64,000 nt of DNA from Stenotrophomonas acidaminiphila (GTDB taxonomy: Bacteria > Pseudomonadota > Gammaproteobacteria > Xanthomonadales > Xanthomonadaceae), in the NCBI GenBank assembly GCA_002951995.1, contig CP019797.1, positions 2,526,501 to 2,590,500 of the forward strand. Direction: 5' to 3'. The translations under genes were made by a program, and so were the position numbers. Positions 8,515 to 19,156 of this stretch are shown here, one piece after another. Within the stretch, counting starts at the first letter, position 1; every line of letters begins with the position of its first letter. Below the pieces are notes generated by a model. The model was given only the letters and a program-made list of their open reading frames with translations. It did not search any database and was not told where the DNA came from.

Positions 8515-9458
8515 CTAGGTGTGTAAACCCAGCAGGTTGTTCAGTGGTATGCGGGAGATGGGTGGTTTGTAGCCAAGACTGGCGTGAGGGCGGTGCCAGT
8601 TGTAGTGGTGCAACCAGCCATGGAGGGCATCGGCGCGCTGCCCGGAGTTGTCATAGGCGCGGGCATAGGCCCATTCGCGCAGGCTGGTCTGCACCAGACG
8701 TTCGGCCTTGCCGTTGGTGCGGGGCGTATAGGGACGCGTGCGCAGGTGGCGCAGGCCGAGCCGACGGACCAGGCGCTGGAAGCGGCGCGACCTGTAGCAG
8801 GTGCCATTGTCGGTCAACACCCGCTCGAAGCACACGCCCAGGCTGCGGTAGTAGCGCACCGTACGGATCAGGGCCTTGCAGGCACTGGTCCCGCGCTCGT
8901 CCGGCTCGATGGAGGCGAAGGCCACGCGCGAGTGATCGTCGATGGCCAGGTGGACGTATTCCCAGCCGATGCCCCGGTGCCGGCGCGACCGGTCGCCGGT
9001 GACACGGTGGCCGGGGAGCCGATCCGCCCCAGCTTCTTGATATCCAGATGCAGCAGTTGGCCCGGTAGGGCGTATTCGTAGCGGTTGTGCGGCAGCGCCG
9101 GTTCCAGTTCGGCCAGCCGATGCAGGCCGGCGCGGCGCAGCACCCGGGCGATGGTGCTTGGCGCCACGGACAGGCGCTGGGCGATCTGGCGATAGGTCTG
9201 GCGTGAGCGGCGCTGCTCCAGCACCTGCGCCACGATCACCGGGGATAGGGCGTGGGGACTGGAATGCGGTCGGGAGCTGCGGTCCGTCAAACCACCCGGA
9301 CCCTCCTCCCGGTAGCGCTTGAGCCACTTATAGGCCGTGCGTACGCTCACGCCGGCCGCGTGGGCGGCCTCTTCGATGCGCAGGCCCTGTACCAGGATGC
9401 GGTCCACAAGCAGGGCTCGACCGCGTGGGCTCAAACGGGCATGTTTATGCAGGTTCAT
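8515..9458 (-). CDS. IS481-family DDE transposase, apparent frameshift
   Basis: 314 aa if one base is restored. The N-terminal half has a helix-turn-helix (RIEEAAHAAGVSVRTAYKWL) and a second winged region. The DDE core has LLHLDIKKLGRI (first Asp), VLTDNGTCY (second Asp) and [18 protein letters not shown] (Glu). The frame breaks between GRIGSP and [18 protein letters not shown] at about 9011-9016, one base short in a CCCCGG stretch; the second IS copy has the same break. The TAG stop (8517-8515) and the last two bases of the last sense codon come from the target duplication, not from the IS. The start ATG 9458 is about 80 bp inside the IS end. Confidence 0.85.
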
Positions 9459-9540
9459 CCGGGGCTCCTGGGGGCTGGTTGGCTTCGTAACCCCCATCTT
9501 CCAGCGATGCCCCGGATGAACAACCTACTGAGAGATCACA
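8520..9540 (-). mobile_element. IS481-family insertion sequence, copy 1 (1021 bp)
   Basis: Bounded on both sides by the same 6-bp sequence GCTAGG (8514-8519 and 9541-9546), the NCTAGN target duplication known for IS481. The ends are imperfect inverted repeats: TGTGATCTCTCAGTAGGTTG against TGTGTAAACCCAGCAGGTTG, both continuing TTCA. The single transposase gene runs on the minus strand. The insertion lies between hemE and the MFS transporter gene. It is nearly identical to the copy at 57008-58027, which lies in the opposite orientation. Confidence 0.93.
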
Positions 9541-9664
9541 GCTAGGCCGGCCCGGGGGCACGCCCGCTCAGCGCGCGGCGCCGGCCCACGGCGGCGCGCG
9601 TGCGCGATGCCTGCACGCGCGAACCGGGACAATGCCGGCACCGCCCTGGCAACGAGTGCGCCTG

Positions 9665-11086
9665 ATGTCCCTGCCCCCTTCCAGCCCACTGCCCGCCGCC
9701 GATCCGCACAAGCCGCTGCTGTGGCTGGTGTCGCTGGCGATCTTCATGCAGATGCTGGATTCGACCATCGTCAATACGGCGCTGCCGGCGATGGCGCGCA
9801 GCCTGGGCGAGAGCCCGCTGCAGATGCAGTCGGTGGTGTTCAGCTACGCGCTGGCGGTGGCCAGCTTCATCCCGGCCTCGGGCTGGATCGCCGACCGCGT
9901 CGGCACCCGCCGCACCTTCGTGGCGGCGATCGTGCTGTTCACCCTGGGCTCGCTGGCCTGCGCGCTGTCGCCGACACTGCACTGGCTGGTCGCCGCACGT
10001 GTACTGCAGGGCATCGGCGGCGCGCTGCTGCTGCCGGTGGGGCGGCTGGCGGTGATGCGCTCGGTGCCGCGCGAGCAGTTCCTGTCGGCGATGAGTTTCA
10101 TCGCGATCCCGGCGCTGGTCGGCCCGTTGCTGGGGCCGACCCTGGGCGGCTGGCTGGTGCAGGCCGCGTCCTGGCACTGGATCTTCCTGATCAACCTGCC
10201 GATCGGCGTGGCCGGGCTGTTCGCCGCGCTGCGGATCATGCCCGACCATTACGGCCAGGAACGGCATCACTTCGACCTGGCCGGCTACCTGATGCTGGCG
10301 TTCGGCATGATCGCGCTGTCGCTGGCACTGGATGGCGCCTCCGGCTTCGGCTCGGCGCATGCGCTGGTGCTGCTGCTGGCGGTGATCGGCATCGCCGCGC
10401 TGGCCGGCTACTGGCTGCACGCGGCCGGGCGCAGCGACGCGCTGTTCCCGCTGACGTTGTTCCGGGTCACCAGCTTCCGCATCGGCATCCTCGGCAACCT
10501 GTTCTCGCGCATCGGCAGCGGCGCCATGCCACTGCTGATCCCGCTGCTGCTGCAGGTGGGCCTGGGCATGAGCCCGATGGCGGCGGGCATGATGATGATC
10601 CCGGTGGCGCTGGCCGGCATGGCCGCCAAACGCCTGGCGGTGACCTTGGTGGAGCGTTTCGGCTACCGCCGCATCCTGATGATCAACACCGTCTGCGTGG
10701 GTCTGGCGATGGCCAGTTTCATGTTCGTCAGCGGCCGCCAGCCGCTGGCGCTGCAACTGCTGCAGCTGGCCCTGTTCGGCGCCTTCAACTCGATGCAGTT
10801 CACGGTAATGAACACGGTGACCCTGCGCGACCTGGACGCCGGCCAGGCCAGCAGCGGCAACAGCCTGCTGTCGATGGTGATGATGCTGGCCACCGGCTTC
10901 GGCGCGGCCACCGCCGGCAGCCTGCTGTCCACCTTCGGCGCCCACCTCACCGGGCATGGTGCCAGCGCCGCGCTGCACGCCACGTTCGTGTGCGTCGGCG
11001 TGATCACGCTCAGCTCGACCCTGGTGTTCTGGCAACTGCCGGAAAACCGGCCGCACCCGCGCGCGGTCGAGGAAGTGGTCGAGTAG
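9665..11086 (+). CDS. MFS drug transporter, DHA2 (EmrB/MdtD-like)
   Basis: 473 aa with about 13-14 hydrophobic segments. Segment 1 carries FMQMLDSTIVNTALPAMA, the DHA2 motif. GWIADRVGTRRTF is motif A in loop 2-3, RVLQGIGGALLLPVGRLAVM lies in segment 4, and IPALVGPLLGPTLGGWLV is antiporter motif C in segment 5. Such proteins export hydrophobic drugs against protons across the inner membrane. No membrane-fusion partner is adjacent, so it resembles single-component MdtD. I chose ATG 9665 (MSLPPSS); ATG 9632 is possible. IS copy 1 ends 124 bp upstream and could affect its expression. The stop abuts that of the convergent kinase gene. Confidence 0.88.
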   Translation: MSLPPSSPLPAADPHKPLLWLVSLAIFMQMLDSTIVNTALPAMARSLGESPLQMQSVVFSYALAVASFIPASGWIADRVGTRRTFVAAIVLFTLGSLACALSPTLHWLVAARVLQGIGGALLLPVGRLAVMRSVPREQFLSAMSFIAIPALVGPLLGPTLGGWLVQAASWHWIFLINLPIGVAGLFAALRIMPDHYGQERHHFDLAGYLMLAFGMIALSLALDGASGFGSAHALVLLLAVIGIAALAGYWLHAAGRSDALFPLTLFRVTSFRIGILGNLFSRIGSGAMPLLIPLLLQVGLGMSPMAAGMMMIPVALAGMAAKRLAVTLVERFGYRRILMINTVCVGLAMASFMFVSGRQPLALQLLQLALFGAFNSMQFTVMNTVTLRDLDAGQASSGNSLLSMVMMLATGFGAATAGSLLSTFGAHLTGHGASAALHATFVCVGVITLSSTLVFWQLPENRPHPRAVEEVVE

Positions 11087-14000
11087 TCAGTCCGGCGGCG
11101 GCGCCGCCGGCGCGTCCTGCGCCGGGGCCGCGTCGCGCGAGCGCCACGCCGCGGCGATGGCGGCCACCAGCATCTCGCCGGTCACCGGCTTGCGCAGGAA
11201 CCCGTCGAAGCCGGCCGCGCGCGCCTGCTGCTCGGCGCCACCATCGGCACGCGCGGTCACCGCCACCAGCGGGAAGCGGTGGCCCTGGCCGCGCAGCTGC
11301 GCCGCCAATGCGAGGCCGTCGAGCGCCGGCAGGTCCAGGTCGAGCAGGCCGATGTCGAACGGCCACGCCGCCACTTCGGCCAGCGCCGCCAGCCCGTGCA
11401 GCGCATGCACCACCTGGTGGCCGCGCGCGCGCAGCAACCCGGCGATGACATCGGCCACGGTGGGGTCGTCCTCGACCAGCAGGATGCACAGGCTGCCTTC
11501 CGGGCCCTGCCCCGACGCGCGCGCCGCCGCAGCGTCGCCGCCGGCCAGCGGCGTCCACGCCAGGGGCAGCTCGACGATGAAGCGCGCGCCGGCGCCCAGC
11601 CGGCTGTCGATGCGGATACTGCCGCCCATGGCCGCGGCCAGTTCCTGGCAGATCGCCAGGCCCAGCCCGCTGCCGCCGTAGCGCGAGGCGGTCTGCGGTC
11701 CTTCGGCCTGTTCGAAGCGGCGGAACAGCCGCGCCTGCTGCTCGGCGGTGATGCCGGGGCCGGTATCGCTGACCACCAGGCGGATGCCGGCGCCGGCGGG
11801 CAGCAGTTCCACGCCCAGCCCGACCTGGCCGTGCCCGGTGAACTTGGCGGCGTTGCCGAGCAGGTTCATCAGGATCTGGCGCAGGCGCATCGGATCGCCG
11901 GTCACGCGCACCGGCATCGGCAGCCGCGGCTCCTGCACGAACTCCAGCCCACGCTTGCGCACCACCGGCGCGATCAGCGCGGCGACCTCGTCCAGCAGCG
12001 GCGCCAGCTCGAACGGGCGGCTGTCCAGCTCCAGCCGGCCAGCCTCGATGCGCGCCAGGTCGAGCGAATCGTTCACCAGCTGCAGCAGATGGACGCCGGC
12101 CTGCTGGATCGAACCGGCATAGCGGCGCTGGGTATCGTCCAGCGGGGTGTCCAGCAACAGCTCGGTCATGCCCAGCACGCCGGTCATCGGCGTGCGCACT
12201 TCGTGCCCGAAGGTGGCCAGGAAGCGGGTCTTGGCCGAGGAGGCCTGCTCGGCCAGTTCGCGCCGCTGTTCGGCCAGCTGCCATTCACTGCGCCGCTGCA
12301 GGCGCGCGCGGTAGGCCAGCACCGCGATCCCCAGCGCCAGCGCCGCGGCCAGCGCATAGACGGCCATCGCCCAGCCGCTGCGCCACCACGGCGGGGCGAC
12401 CTCGATCCGCACGTCGGGCGCGGCGATCCAGCCGCCGCCGGGCACCGCGCCCTGGATCTGCAGGGTGTAGCTGCCCGGCGCCAGGCGCGGGAACACGCGC
12501 TCGCCGCTGGCGCCGGCATTGACCCAGTCCGGGTCGTAGCCGCTCAGGCGGAAGCGGTACTGGTTGTTGGTGGAGTCGGCGAACGCCAACAGGCGTGCGA
12601 CCACGTGCAGGTCGCGGTCGCCGTCCTTGATCCGCAGCAGCGGCTGCTCGGACAGGTCGTACAGCTGGTCGCCGCGATGCACGCTGATCCGCTCGATCAC
12701 CAGCGGCGGCCGCCGCGCCGGCGGGCCGACCTGCGCCGGATCGAACAGCACCACGCCGTCGGGGGTGCCGCCGGCCACCTGGCCGCTGCGCGCCTGCACC
12801 AGCCCGCGGCGCCGGAACTCCTGCCCGGGCAGCCCGTCGTGCACGCCGTAAAGGCGCACCGAGCGCCGTTGCGGATCCACCCGGATCAGGCCACGCGCAC
12901 TGCTCGCCCAGGCAATGCCGCGGCCGTCGATGACCAGCCCGCCGGCGGCCAGCATCGGGAACCCCTGCTCGACGCCGATGCCGTCCTCCCAGCGCAGTTG
13001 CCCGCCGTCCCAGCGGTAACGCTCCAGCCGCCCGAGCAGCGCCACCCACACCGTGCCGTCGGCACCGACGTCGAAGGCATGCGCCGGCACCTGCGGCCCA
13101 CCCGCCACCGGCGCGAAGGCGCCGGCCTGCGGCTGCCAGGCCGACAGGCCGGTGGCGCCGGACAGCCACAGGCGCTCGCCGGGGCCGCATTGCATGTCCT
13201 GCAGCGCCCCCGGGGGCAGGCCGTGCTGGCCCGGCGCCAGGTGCAGGGTGACGTGGCCCTCGGCATCGCGCCGCTGGATGCCGCCGTCCTCGGAATAGAT
13301 CCACACGTGGCCATCGCACAGGCGCACGATGTCGCCGTCGCCGACCATCGCCGCGTCCACCGCATCGTCATGCCGCCAGCGGCGTACCGCGCCGTCACGC
13401 GGGTCGTAGCGCACCAGCGTGTCCAGGCTGCCGATCCAGACCCGCCCCTGCGGATCCTCGGCCACCGACTGCGGCCAGTGGATGCCGTCGACCGGCTGCA
13501 GGTGGTGCTCGACCGCGCCGCTGGCCGGATCCAGCCGGTCCAGCGCACCGCGGGTGCCCACCACCCAGATGCCGCCGGAGGCCGAGGCGGCCATCGCCAG
13601 CGCATACGGATTGCGCAGCGAGGACGGATCGTCCAGGTGCCGCGCCAGCACCGAGAACTGGCGCCAGTTCGGCGACAGATGCCACAGGCCGGAATTGGTG
13701 CTGGCGAACCACAGGCCGCCGTCGCGGTCCTCGTAGGCGGTGCTCCAGTTGGGCTTGACCATGCCGCGTTCCTGGGCGCTGTACAGCGGCACGTTGCTCA
13801 CCGCCTCGCCGGCCCTGCTGCGGCCTAGGCCCTGCAGCGTGTCCAGCCAGTAATTGCCGTCGCTGTCGTACTGCAGCACGTTGAGCACGTGGCCGTAGTC
13901 CGAACCGGGCCACTGCATGCGCTCAAAACGCCCGTCGCGATGGCGCACCACCACCCCGCCGTTGGTGGCGATCCACAGCCGCTGGCCGCCATCGACCTTG

Positions 14001-14665
14001 AGGCCGTTGATCCGCGGCGAGGGCAGTACCGACTCGCCTTCGCGCTGGAAGCCACTACCGGTCCAGCGCGCCAGCCCGCCCTTGCTGCCCACCCACAGCA
14101 CGCCGTCGGCGGTGACCGCCAGGTAGGCGATGGACGCCGACGGCAGGCTGTCGGGCTGGCCGGGGACCGGCATGAAACGCTGGATGGTGCCGTCCACCGC
14201 AAGCCGGTGGAGGCCGGCGCTCGGGGTGCCGAACCAGACGCTGCCATCGGGCGTGGAGGCGATGCTCCACACGCTGTTGCTGCCGATCTGCGGATAGGTC
14301 TCGCGATCGAAGAAGCGGAAGCTGCGGCGGTCGGCCGACAACATCCCCAGGCCCGCGTTCTGGGTGCCGAACCAGAGCCGGTTGCCGGCGTCCACGTGCA
14401 GGCTCCAGATCAGGTTGTCGCGCAGGCCGTCCTCGGCGCGCCAGATGCGGAAGTTGCGGCCATCGAAGCGCGCCAGTCCGTCGTGGCTGGCCAGCCACAT
14501 GTAGCCGCGGCGGTCCTCGGCGAACGCATTGATGTTGGCCGACGGCAGCCCATCGGCCACCCGGAGCCGGCGCGGCTGCGGGGTGACCGGCACCTCGGCC
14601 GTGGCCGGCACCACCACCCCGGCGCACAGCAGCAGGCACAACAGCCCACGCCACCACGCCCTCAT
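11087..14665 (-). CDS. Hybrid sensor histidine kinase with two-component-regulator propeller
   Basis: 1192 aa. Order: signal peptide (1-23); about 14 propeller repeats with the WxGT/WLAS signatures (GYMWLASHDGLARFDG, NRLWFGTQNAGLG, GSVWFGTPSAGLH); a Y_Y_Y domain (YRFRLSGYDPDWV near 700); a membrane helix near 765-785; HisKA with the phospho-His in ATFGHEVRTPM (about 822); HATPase_c with NLLGNAAKFT (about 935) and GGSGLGLAICQELAAAMGG; and a C-terminal receiver with LVEDDPTV and phospho-acceptor LLDLDLPALDG (about 1107). The layout is a periplasmic sensor of the BvgS/HTCS-like class signalling to an attached receiver. No DNA-binding response regulator or HPt protein is adjacent, so its output is unknown. 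Confidence 0.92.
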   Translation of the reverse strand: MRAWWRGLLCLLLCAGVVVPATAEVPVTPQPRRLRVADGLPSANINAFAEDRRGYMWLASHDGLARFDGRNFRIWRAEDGLRDNLIWSLHVDAGNRLWFGTQNAGLGMLSADRRSFRFFDRETYPQIGSNSVWSIASTPDGSVWFGTPSAGLHRLAVDGTIQRFMPVPGQPDSLPSASIAYLAVTADGVLWVGSKGGLARWTGSGFQREGESVLPSPRINGLKVDGGQRLWIATNGGVVVRHRDGRFERMQWPGSDYGHVLNVLQYDSDGNYWLDTLQGLGRSRAGEAVSNVPLYSAQERGMVKPNWSTAYEDRDGGLWFASTNSGLWHLSPNWRQFSVLARHLDDPSSLRNPYALAMAASASGGIWVVGTRGALDRLDPASGAVEHHLQPVDGIHWPQSVAEDPQGRVWIGSLDTLVRYDPRDGAVRRWRHDDAVDAAMVGDGDIVRLCDGHVWIYSEDGGIQRRDAEGHVTLHLAPGQHGLPPGALQDMQCGPGERLWLSGATGLSAWQPQAGAFAPVAGGPQVPAHAFDVGADGTVWVALLGRLERYRWDGGQLRWEDGIGVEQGFPMLAAGGLVIDGRGIAWASSARGLIRVDPQRRSVRLYGVHDGLPGQEFRRRGLVQARSGQVAGGTPDGVVLFDPAQVGPPARRPPLVIERISVHRGDQLYDLSEQPLLRIKDGDRDLHVVARLLAFADSTNNQYRFRLSGYDPDWVNAGASGERVFPRLAPGSYTLQIQGAVPGGGWIAAPDVRIEVAPPWWRSGWAMAVYALAAALALGIAVLAYRARLQRRSEWQLAEQRRELAEQASSAKTRFLATFGHEVRTPMTGVLGMTELLLDTPLDDTQRRYAGSIQQAGVHLLQLVNDSLDLARIEAGRLELDSRPFELAPLLDEVAALIAPVVRKRGLEFVQEPRLPMPVRVTGDPMRLRQILMNLLGNAAKFTGHGQVGLGVELLPAGAGIRLVVSDTGPGITAEQQARLFRRFEQAEGPQTASRYGGSGLGLAICQELAAAMGGSIRIDSRLGAGARFIVELPLAWTPLAGGDAAAARASGQGPEGSLCILLVEDDPTVADVIAGLLRARGHQVVHALHGLAALAEVAAWPFDIGLLDLDLPALDGLALAAQLRGQGHRFPLVAVTARADGGAEQQARAAGFDGFLRKPVTGEMLVAAIAAAWRSRDAAPAQDAPAAPPPD

Positions 14666-14941
14666 CGCCCGGCCCCGTGTGCGCGGCGGGGCCGCCGCAA
14701 ATGGCCGCTGCGGCCGCGCACGCCGCTGCCGGTCCGCTGGTGTCGATGCTGCCCCTGGTTGCCATCCGCCGCCCGTTCGCGCTTCCTGTCAGCGGGGAAA
14801 ATAGCATCCGCGCGGCACGACGGCCGGCACGTGCCGGCAGCCCCGGCCACGACCGCCCCCGGCACCCTCCCCGGCCCGCGGCGGAACGGCGCGGCCCGGC
14901 GGCGCCGCGCAACAATCCATTGCGCCGCCAGGCAACAAACC

Positions 14942-15670
14942 ATGACGGGCATATGCCTAGAATCCACCACCCCCCGCCGGAGCCGCCTCTTGTCACCTCG
15001 CCTCGCCCTGCTGCTGGCCTGCCTGCTGCCACTGTCGGCGCCGGCCGCCGACCGTTACCGGCTGGACCCGGTGCACACGCGGGTGCTGTTCGCGGTCGAA
15101 CACGCCGGGTTCTCGCAGGCGCTGGGCACCGTGTCCGGCAGCGAGGGCGTGCTCGACTTCGACCCGGACGACTGGTCCGGTGCCCACCTCGACGTGGTGG
15201 TCCCGGTCGCGCGGCTGGACCTGGGCAACGACAAGTGGAACCAGGCCACGCTGGCGCGCAACCTGCTGGACGGCCAGCGCCACCCGCAGGCGCGGTTCGT
15301 CTCCACCCGCATCGAACCGGTGGATGCACGCAGCGCGCGCGTACATGGGCTGCTGACCCTGCGCGGCGTGACCCGCGAGGTGGTGCTCGACGTCCGCCTC
15401 AACGCACTCAAGCGGCACCCGCTGCCGCCGTTCCGCCGCACCGCCGGCTTTTCCGCCACCGCCACCCTGCAGCGTTCGGACTTCGGCATCGACGCCTGGC
15501 CGACGGTGATCGGCAACCGCGTTGAACTGCGCATCGAGGCCGAGGCGGTGCGCGACGACAACGCCACGGCGCCCGCGGCCGGCGAAGCCGCGCCGGCGGA
15601 CGCCGACGACGCACAGGCCGCGGCCGACGCCGCCACCCGATCCTCCCCGCAACCGGAATCGCGCCCATGA
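14942..15670 (+). CDS. YceI family periplasmic protein (first of pair)
   Basis: 242 aa with a signal peptide (LALLLACLLPLSAPAAD). The YceI lipocalin-like barrel runs from DRYRLDPVHTRVLFAVEHAGFSQALGTV to NRVELRIEAEAV; such barrels bind polyisoprenoid lipids in E. coli homologues. An Ala/Asp/Glu-rich tail of about 35 residues follows. ATG 14942 is used; a TTG about 50 bp later, just before the signal sequence, is an alternative. Its stop overlaps the cytochrome gene by 4 bp. Upstream is a 276-bp GC-rich divergent spacer to the kinase gene in which I see no clear element. Confidence 0.85.
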   Translation: MTGICLESTTPRRSRLLSPRLALLLACLLPLSAPAADRYRLDPVHTRVLFAVEHAGFSQALGTVSGSEGVLDFDPDDWSGAHLDVVVPVARLDLGNDKWNQATLARNLLDGQRHPQARFVSTRIEPVDARSARVHGLLTLRGVTREVVLDVRLNALKRHPLPPFRRTAGFSATATLQRSDFGIDAWPTVIGNRVELRIEAEAVRDDNATAPAAGEAAPADADDAQAAADAATRSSPQPESRP

Positions 15671-16245
15671 CCCTGAAGAACACGCCCGACCGCTGGGGCA
15701 GCGTCAGCAAGAGCCTGCACTGGCTGATCGCCCTGTTGATCCTCGCCCTGGGCATCGTCGGCCTGCTCATGGGCGAACTGCCGAAGACGCCGAAGTACTT
15801 CTGGGTCTACACCGCGCACAAGTCGATCGGCATCACCGTGCTGGTGCTGGTGGTGTTGCGGCTGCTGTGGCGCCTGTACGCCGGCGCCCCGCGGCCGGTG
15901 CCGGGCACCCCGGGCTGGCAGGAGCGCATCGCCGGCGCCACCCACTGGCTGCTGTACGTGATGATGTTCGCCATCCCGCTGTCGGGCTGGCTGTACGACT
16001 CGGCCAGCGGCCTGCGCCCGTTCAAGCTGTTCGGGCTGCTGGAAATGCCCAAGCTGGTGGCCCCCGACGAACGCGCCGCGCAGCTTTCGCACTCGTTGCA
16101 CGAATGGGGCTTCTGGGCGCTGATCCTGGTGGTGCTGGCGCATGCCGGCGCCGCCCTCTACCACCACCTCCAGCAGCGCGACGCCACGCTGGTGCGCATG
16201 CTGCCGCAGGGCTGGCTCGACACCCCACAGAAGGAATCCGCATGA
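15667..16245 (+). CDS. Cytochrome b561 family membrane protein
   Basis: 192 aa, four hydrophobic segments. Typical b561 residues are seen: His in SKSLHWLIALLIL (helix 1), His in YTAHKSIGITVLVL (helix 2), His in ATHWLLYVMMFAIPLSGWL (helix 3) and His in LILVVLAHAGAALYHHL (helix 4), which ligate two haem b groups. The family transfers electrons from ubiquinol, for example to superoxide or YceI-associated partners in the inner membrane. ATG overlaps the preceding yceI stop and TGA overlaps the following yceI start, so all three are coupled. Confidence 0.9.
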   Translation: MTLKNTPDRWGSVSKSLHWLIALLILALGIVGLLMGELPKTPKYFWVYTAHKSIGITVLVLVVLRLLWRLYAGAPRPVPGTPGWQERIAGATHWLLYVMMFAIPLSGWLYDSASGLRPFKLFGLLEMPKLVAPDERAAQLSHSLHEWGFWALILVVLAHAGAALYHHLQQRDATLVRMLPQGWLDTPQKESA

Positions 16246-16808
16246 ACATCAAGCTCACCACCCCGGCCGCCGTGGCGGCTGCCCTGGCCGGCATGCTGGC
16301 CACCACCCCGGCGATGGCCGCGGACTACGAACAGGCGCCCGGCTCGATCCTGGTGTTCGCCACCAAATACGACGGCGAGGTATTCACCGGCACCTTCCCC
16401 GGCTTCCAGACCCAGCTCAGCTTCGACCCGGCCAACCCCGCCGCCGGCAAGCTCGACGTCACCATCCCGCTGGCCGGCGCGCGCAGCGGCAACAGCGACC
16501 GCGACTCGACGCTGCAGGGCAAGGACTTCTTCAACGTCGCCCAGTTCGCGCAGGCGCGCTACACCGCCAGCGGCTTCCGCGCCGTGGGCGGCAACCAGTT
16601 CGCCGCCGACGGCACGCTGCAGCTGCGCGGGGTCAGCAAGCCGGTCACCCTGACCTTTACCTGGACGCCCGGCGCGCAGCCGGTGCTGACCGGCAAGGCC
16701 ACGGTCAAGCGCCTGGACTTCGGCGTCGGCGGTGGCGACTGGGCCGACACCAAGACCATCCCGGACGAAACCGCGATCAGCACCAAGGTCGTGCTGCGCG
16801 CGAAGTAA
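16242..16808 (+). CDS. YceI family periplasmic protein (second of pair)
   Basis: 188 aa with a clear signal peptide ending AMA-ADYEQ. The barrel reads SILVFATKYDGEVFTGTFPGF, IPLAGARSGNSDRD, GKDFFNVAQFAQARYTASGF, LQLRGVSKPVTLTFTW and LDFGVGGGDWADTKTIPDETAI, a canonical YceI pattern. It lacks the acidic tail of the first copy and differs considerably from it, so the pair is not a recent duplication. It is the last gene of the operon and overlaps the cytochrome gene by 4 bp. Confidence 0.9.
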   Translation: MNIKLTTPAAVAAALAGMLATTPAMAADYEQAPGSILVFATKYDGEVFTGTFPGFQTQLSFDPANPAAGKLDVTIPLAGARSGNSDRDSTLQGKDFFNVAQFAQARYTASGFRAVGGNQFAADGTLQLRGVSKPVTLTFTWTPGAQPVLTGKATVKRLDFGVGGGDWADTKTIPDETAISTKVVLRAK

Positions 16809-16832
16809 GCCCGCGCACGCCCGGCAGCGGAC

Positions 16833-17303
16833 TCAGCCGGCGGCGACGCCGGCGATATCGAAACAGCCACGCCGGCCGGCGGCGTCGGTGAGGCAGGCGC
16901 GGTGCCGCTGCGCCTGCCCGCCCTGGCCGGGCCGCACCACCAGGCCGAATACGCCGCCGTCGCGGGTCAGCAGCACCGCCTCCCACACCGTGTCCGCGCC
17001 CCCGGCCTGCAATGGCTGCCGCTCGCCCGGCGCCGGTGCCTGCAGCGGTGTGGCCGCGGCGTCGCGCAGCATGCGCCGCAGGTTGCGCATGTCCAGCGCG
17101 GCCGGCGCGCTGGTGACCGCCTTCAACAGCACCAGCCGCTCGATGGCGTCCACCGGCAGCACCTGCGCCAGCGTGCGCCCCTGCCACGCAAAACCCTGCG
17201 GGTCCGCCGGCAGCGCCTTGGCCAGGTCCACGTCGGCCGCACCGGCAGTGGCCGCCGCCATGCCCAGCACGGCAAGCAGTGGCGACCACGCGCGGGCGTT
17301 CAT
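16833..17303 (-). CDS. Hypothetical secreted protein
   Basis: 156 aa. The signal peptide is [23 protein letters not shown]. The mature part has a VDAIERLVLLKAVTSAPAALDMRNLRRMLRD helix-rich region and two cysteines near the C-terminus (HRACLTDAAGRRGCFDIAG) that could form a disulfide. I do not recognise the family. The start overlaps the stop of the upstream glutaredoxin-like gene (ATGA), so the pair is co-translated and may act together in thiol chemistry; that link is inference. Confidence 0.6.
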   Translation of the reverse strand: MNARAWSPLLAVLGMAAATAGAADVDLAKALPADPQGFAWQGRTLAQVLPVDAIERLVLLKAVTSAPAALDMRNLRRMLRDAAATPLQAPAPGERQPLQAGGADTVWEAVLLTRDGGVFGLVVRPGQGGQAQRHRACLTDAAGRRGCFDIAGVAAG

Positions 17304-17524
17304 CGCAGCCACCGGCGCACGCCCTGCGCATCGAAGGGCCATTCCAGCTCGGCACCGCCAGCGGTATCGCGCAGCACCGGCACGCGCGTGCCGTAGCGCA
17401 GTTCCAGCGCGTCGTCACCGTCGATGAACACGCTGTCGAACGCCGGCGTGCGCGCCTGCGCCAGCACCTCCAGCGCCTGGTCGCACAGGTGGCAATCGTC
17501 GCGCTGATACAGGATCAAGCCCAT
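17300..17524 (-). CDS. Glutaredoxin-like protein (DUF836 type)
   Basis: 74 aa, a minimal thioredoxin fold. The active site is CHLC in [19 protein letters not shown] cis-proline segment GTRVPVLRD and a C-terminal [10 protein letters not shown] helix follow. Such short glutaredoxin-like proteins reduce or isomerise disulfides in the cytosol; the specific partner is not known. It is divergent from sdaA with 98 bp between and is followed by the hypothetical secreted protein gene with a 4-bp overlap. Confidence 0.85.
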   Translation of the reverse strand: MGLILYQRDDCHLCDQALEVLAQARTPAFDSVFIDGDDALELRYGTRVPVLRDTAGGAELEWPFDAQGVRRWLR

Positions 17525-17622
17525 TTCCTACACCCCATCCAGGTCAGATGCTGCGCTGCGGGCGGGGCCGTCAGCGGCGAACCCGTAGAATAGCGATTCC
17601 TCCAGGCAGCACGCACAACGCA

Positions 17623-19005
<1,383 letters not shown>

Positions 19006-19156
19006 ATGCGGCGGCGGGCATTCAAGTGGATGCGCGCCGGGCCGCTATGGTTTTCAATGTAGGCTGACGTCAGTACGGGATTCAGGGGGAATCTCGATCG
19101 ACCATCCATTCATCATCCGCCATCCGCGCCGGTCGCTGGCAACCGGCACCGGACTG

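Noticed and set aside
8515..9458. Programmed ribosomal frameshifting in the IS transposase
   Set aside because: IS481 transposases are single-frame. The break has no slippery A/T heptamer and matches the one-base-short pattern of unrelated genes in this window.
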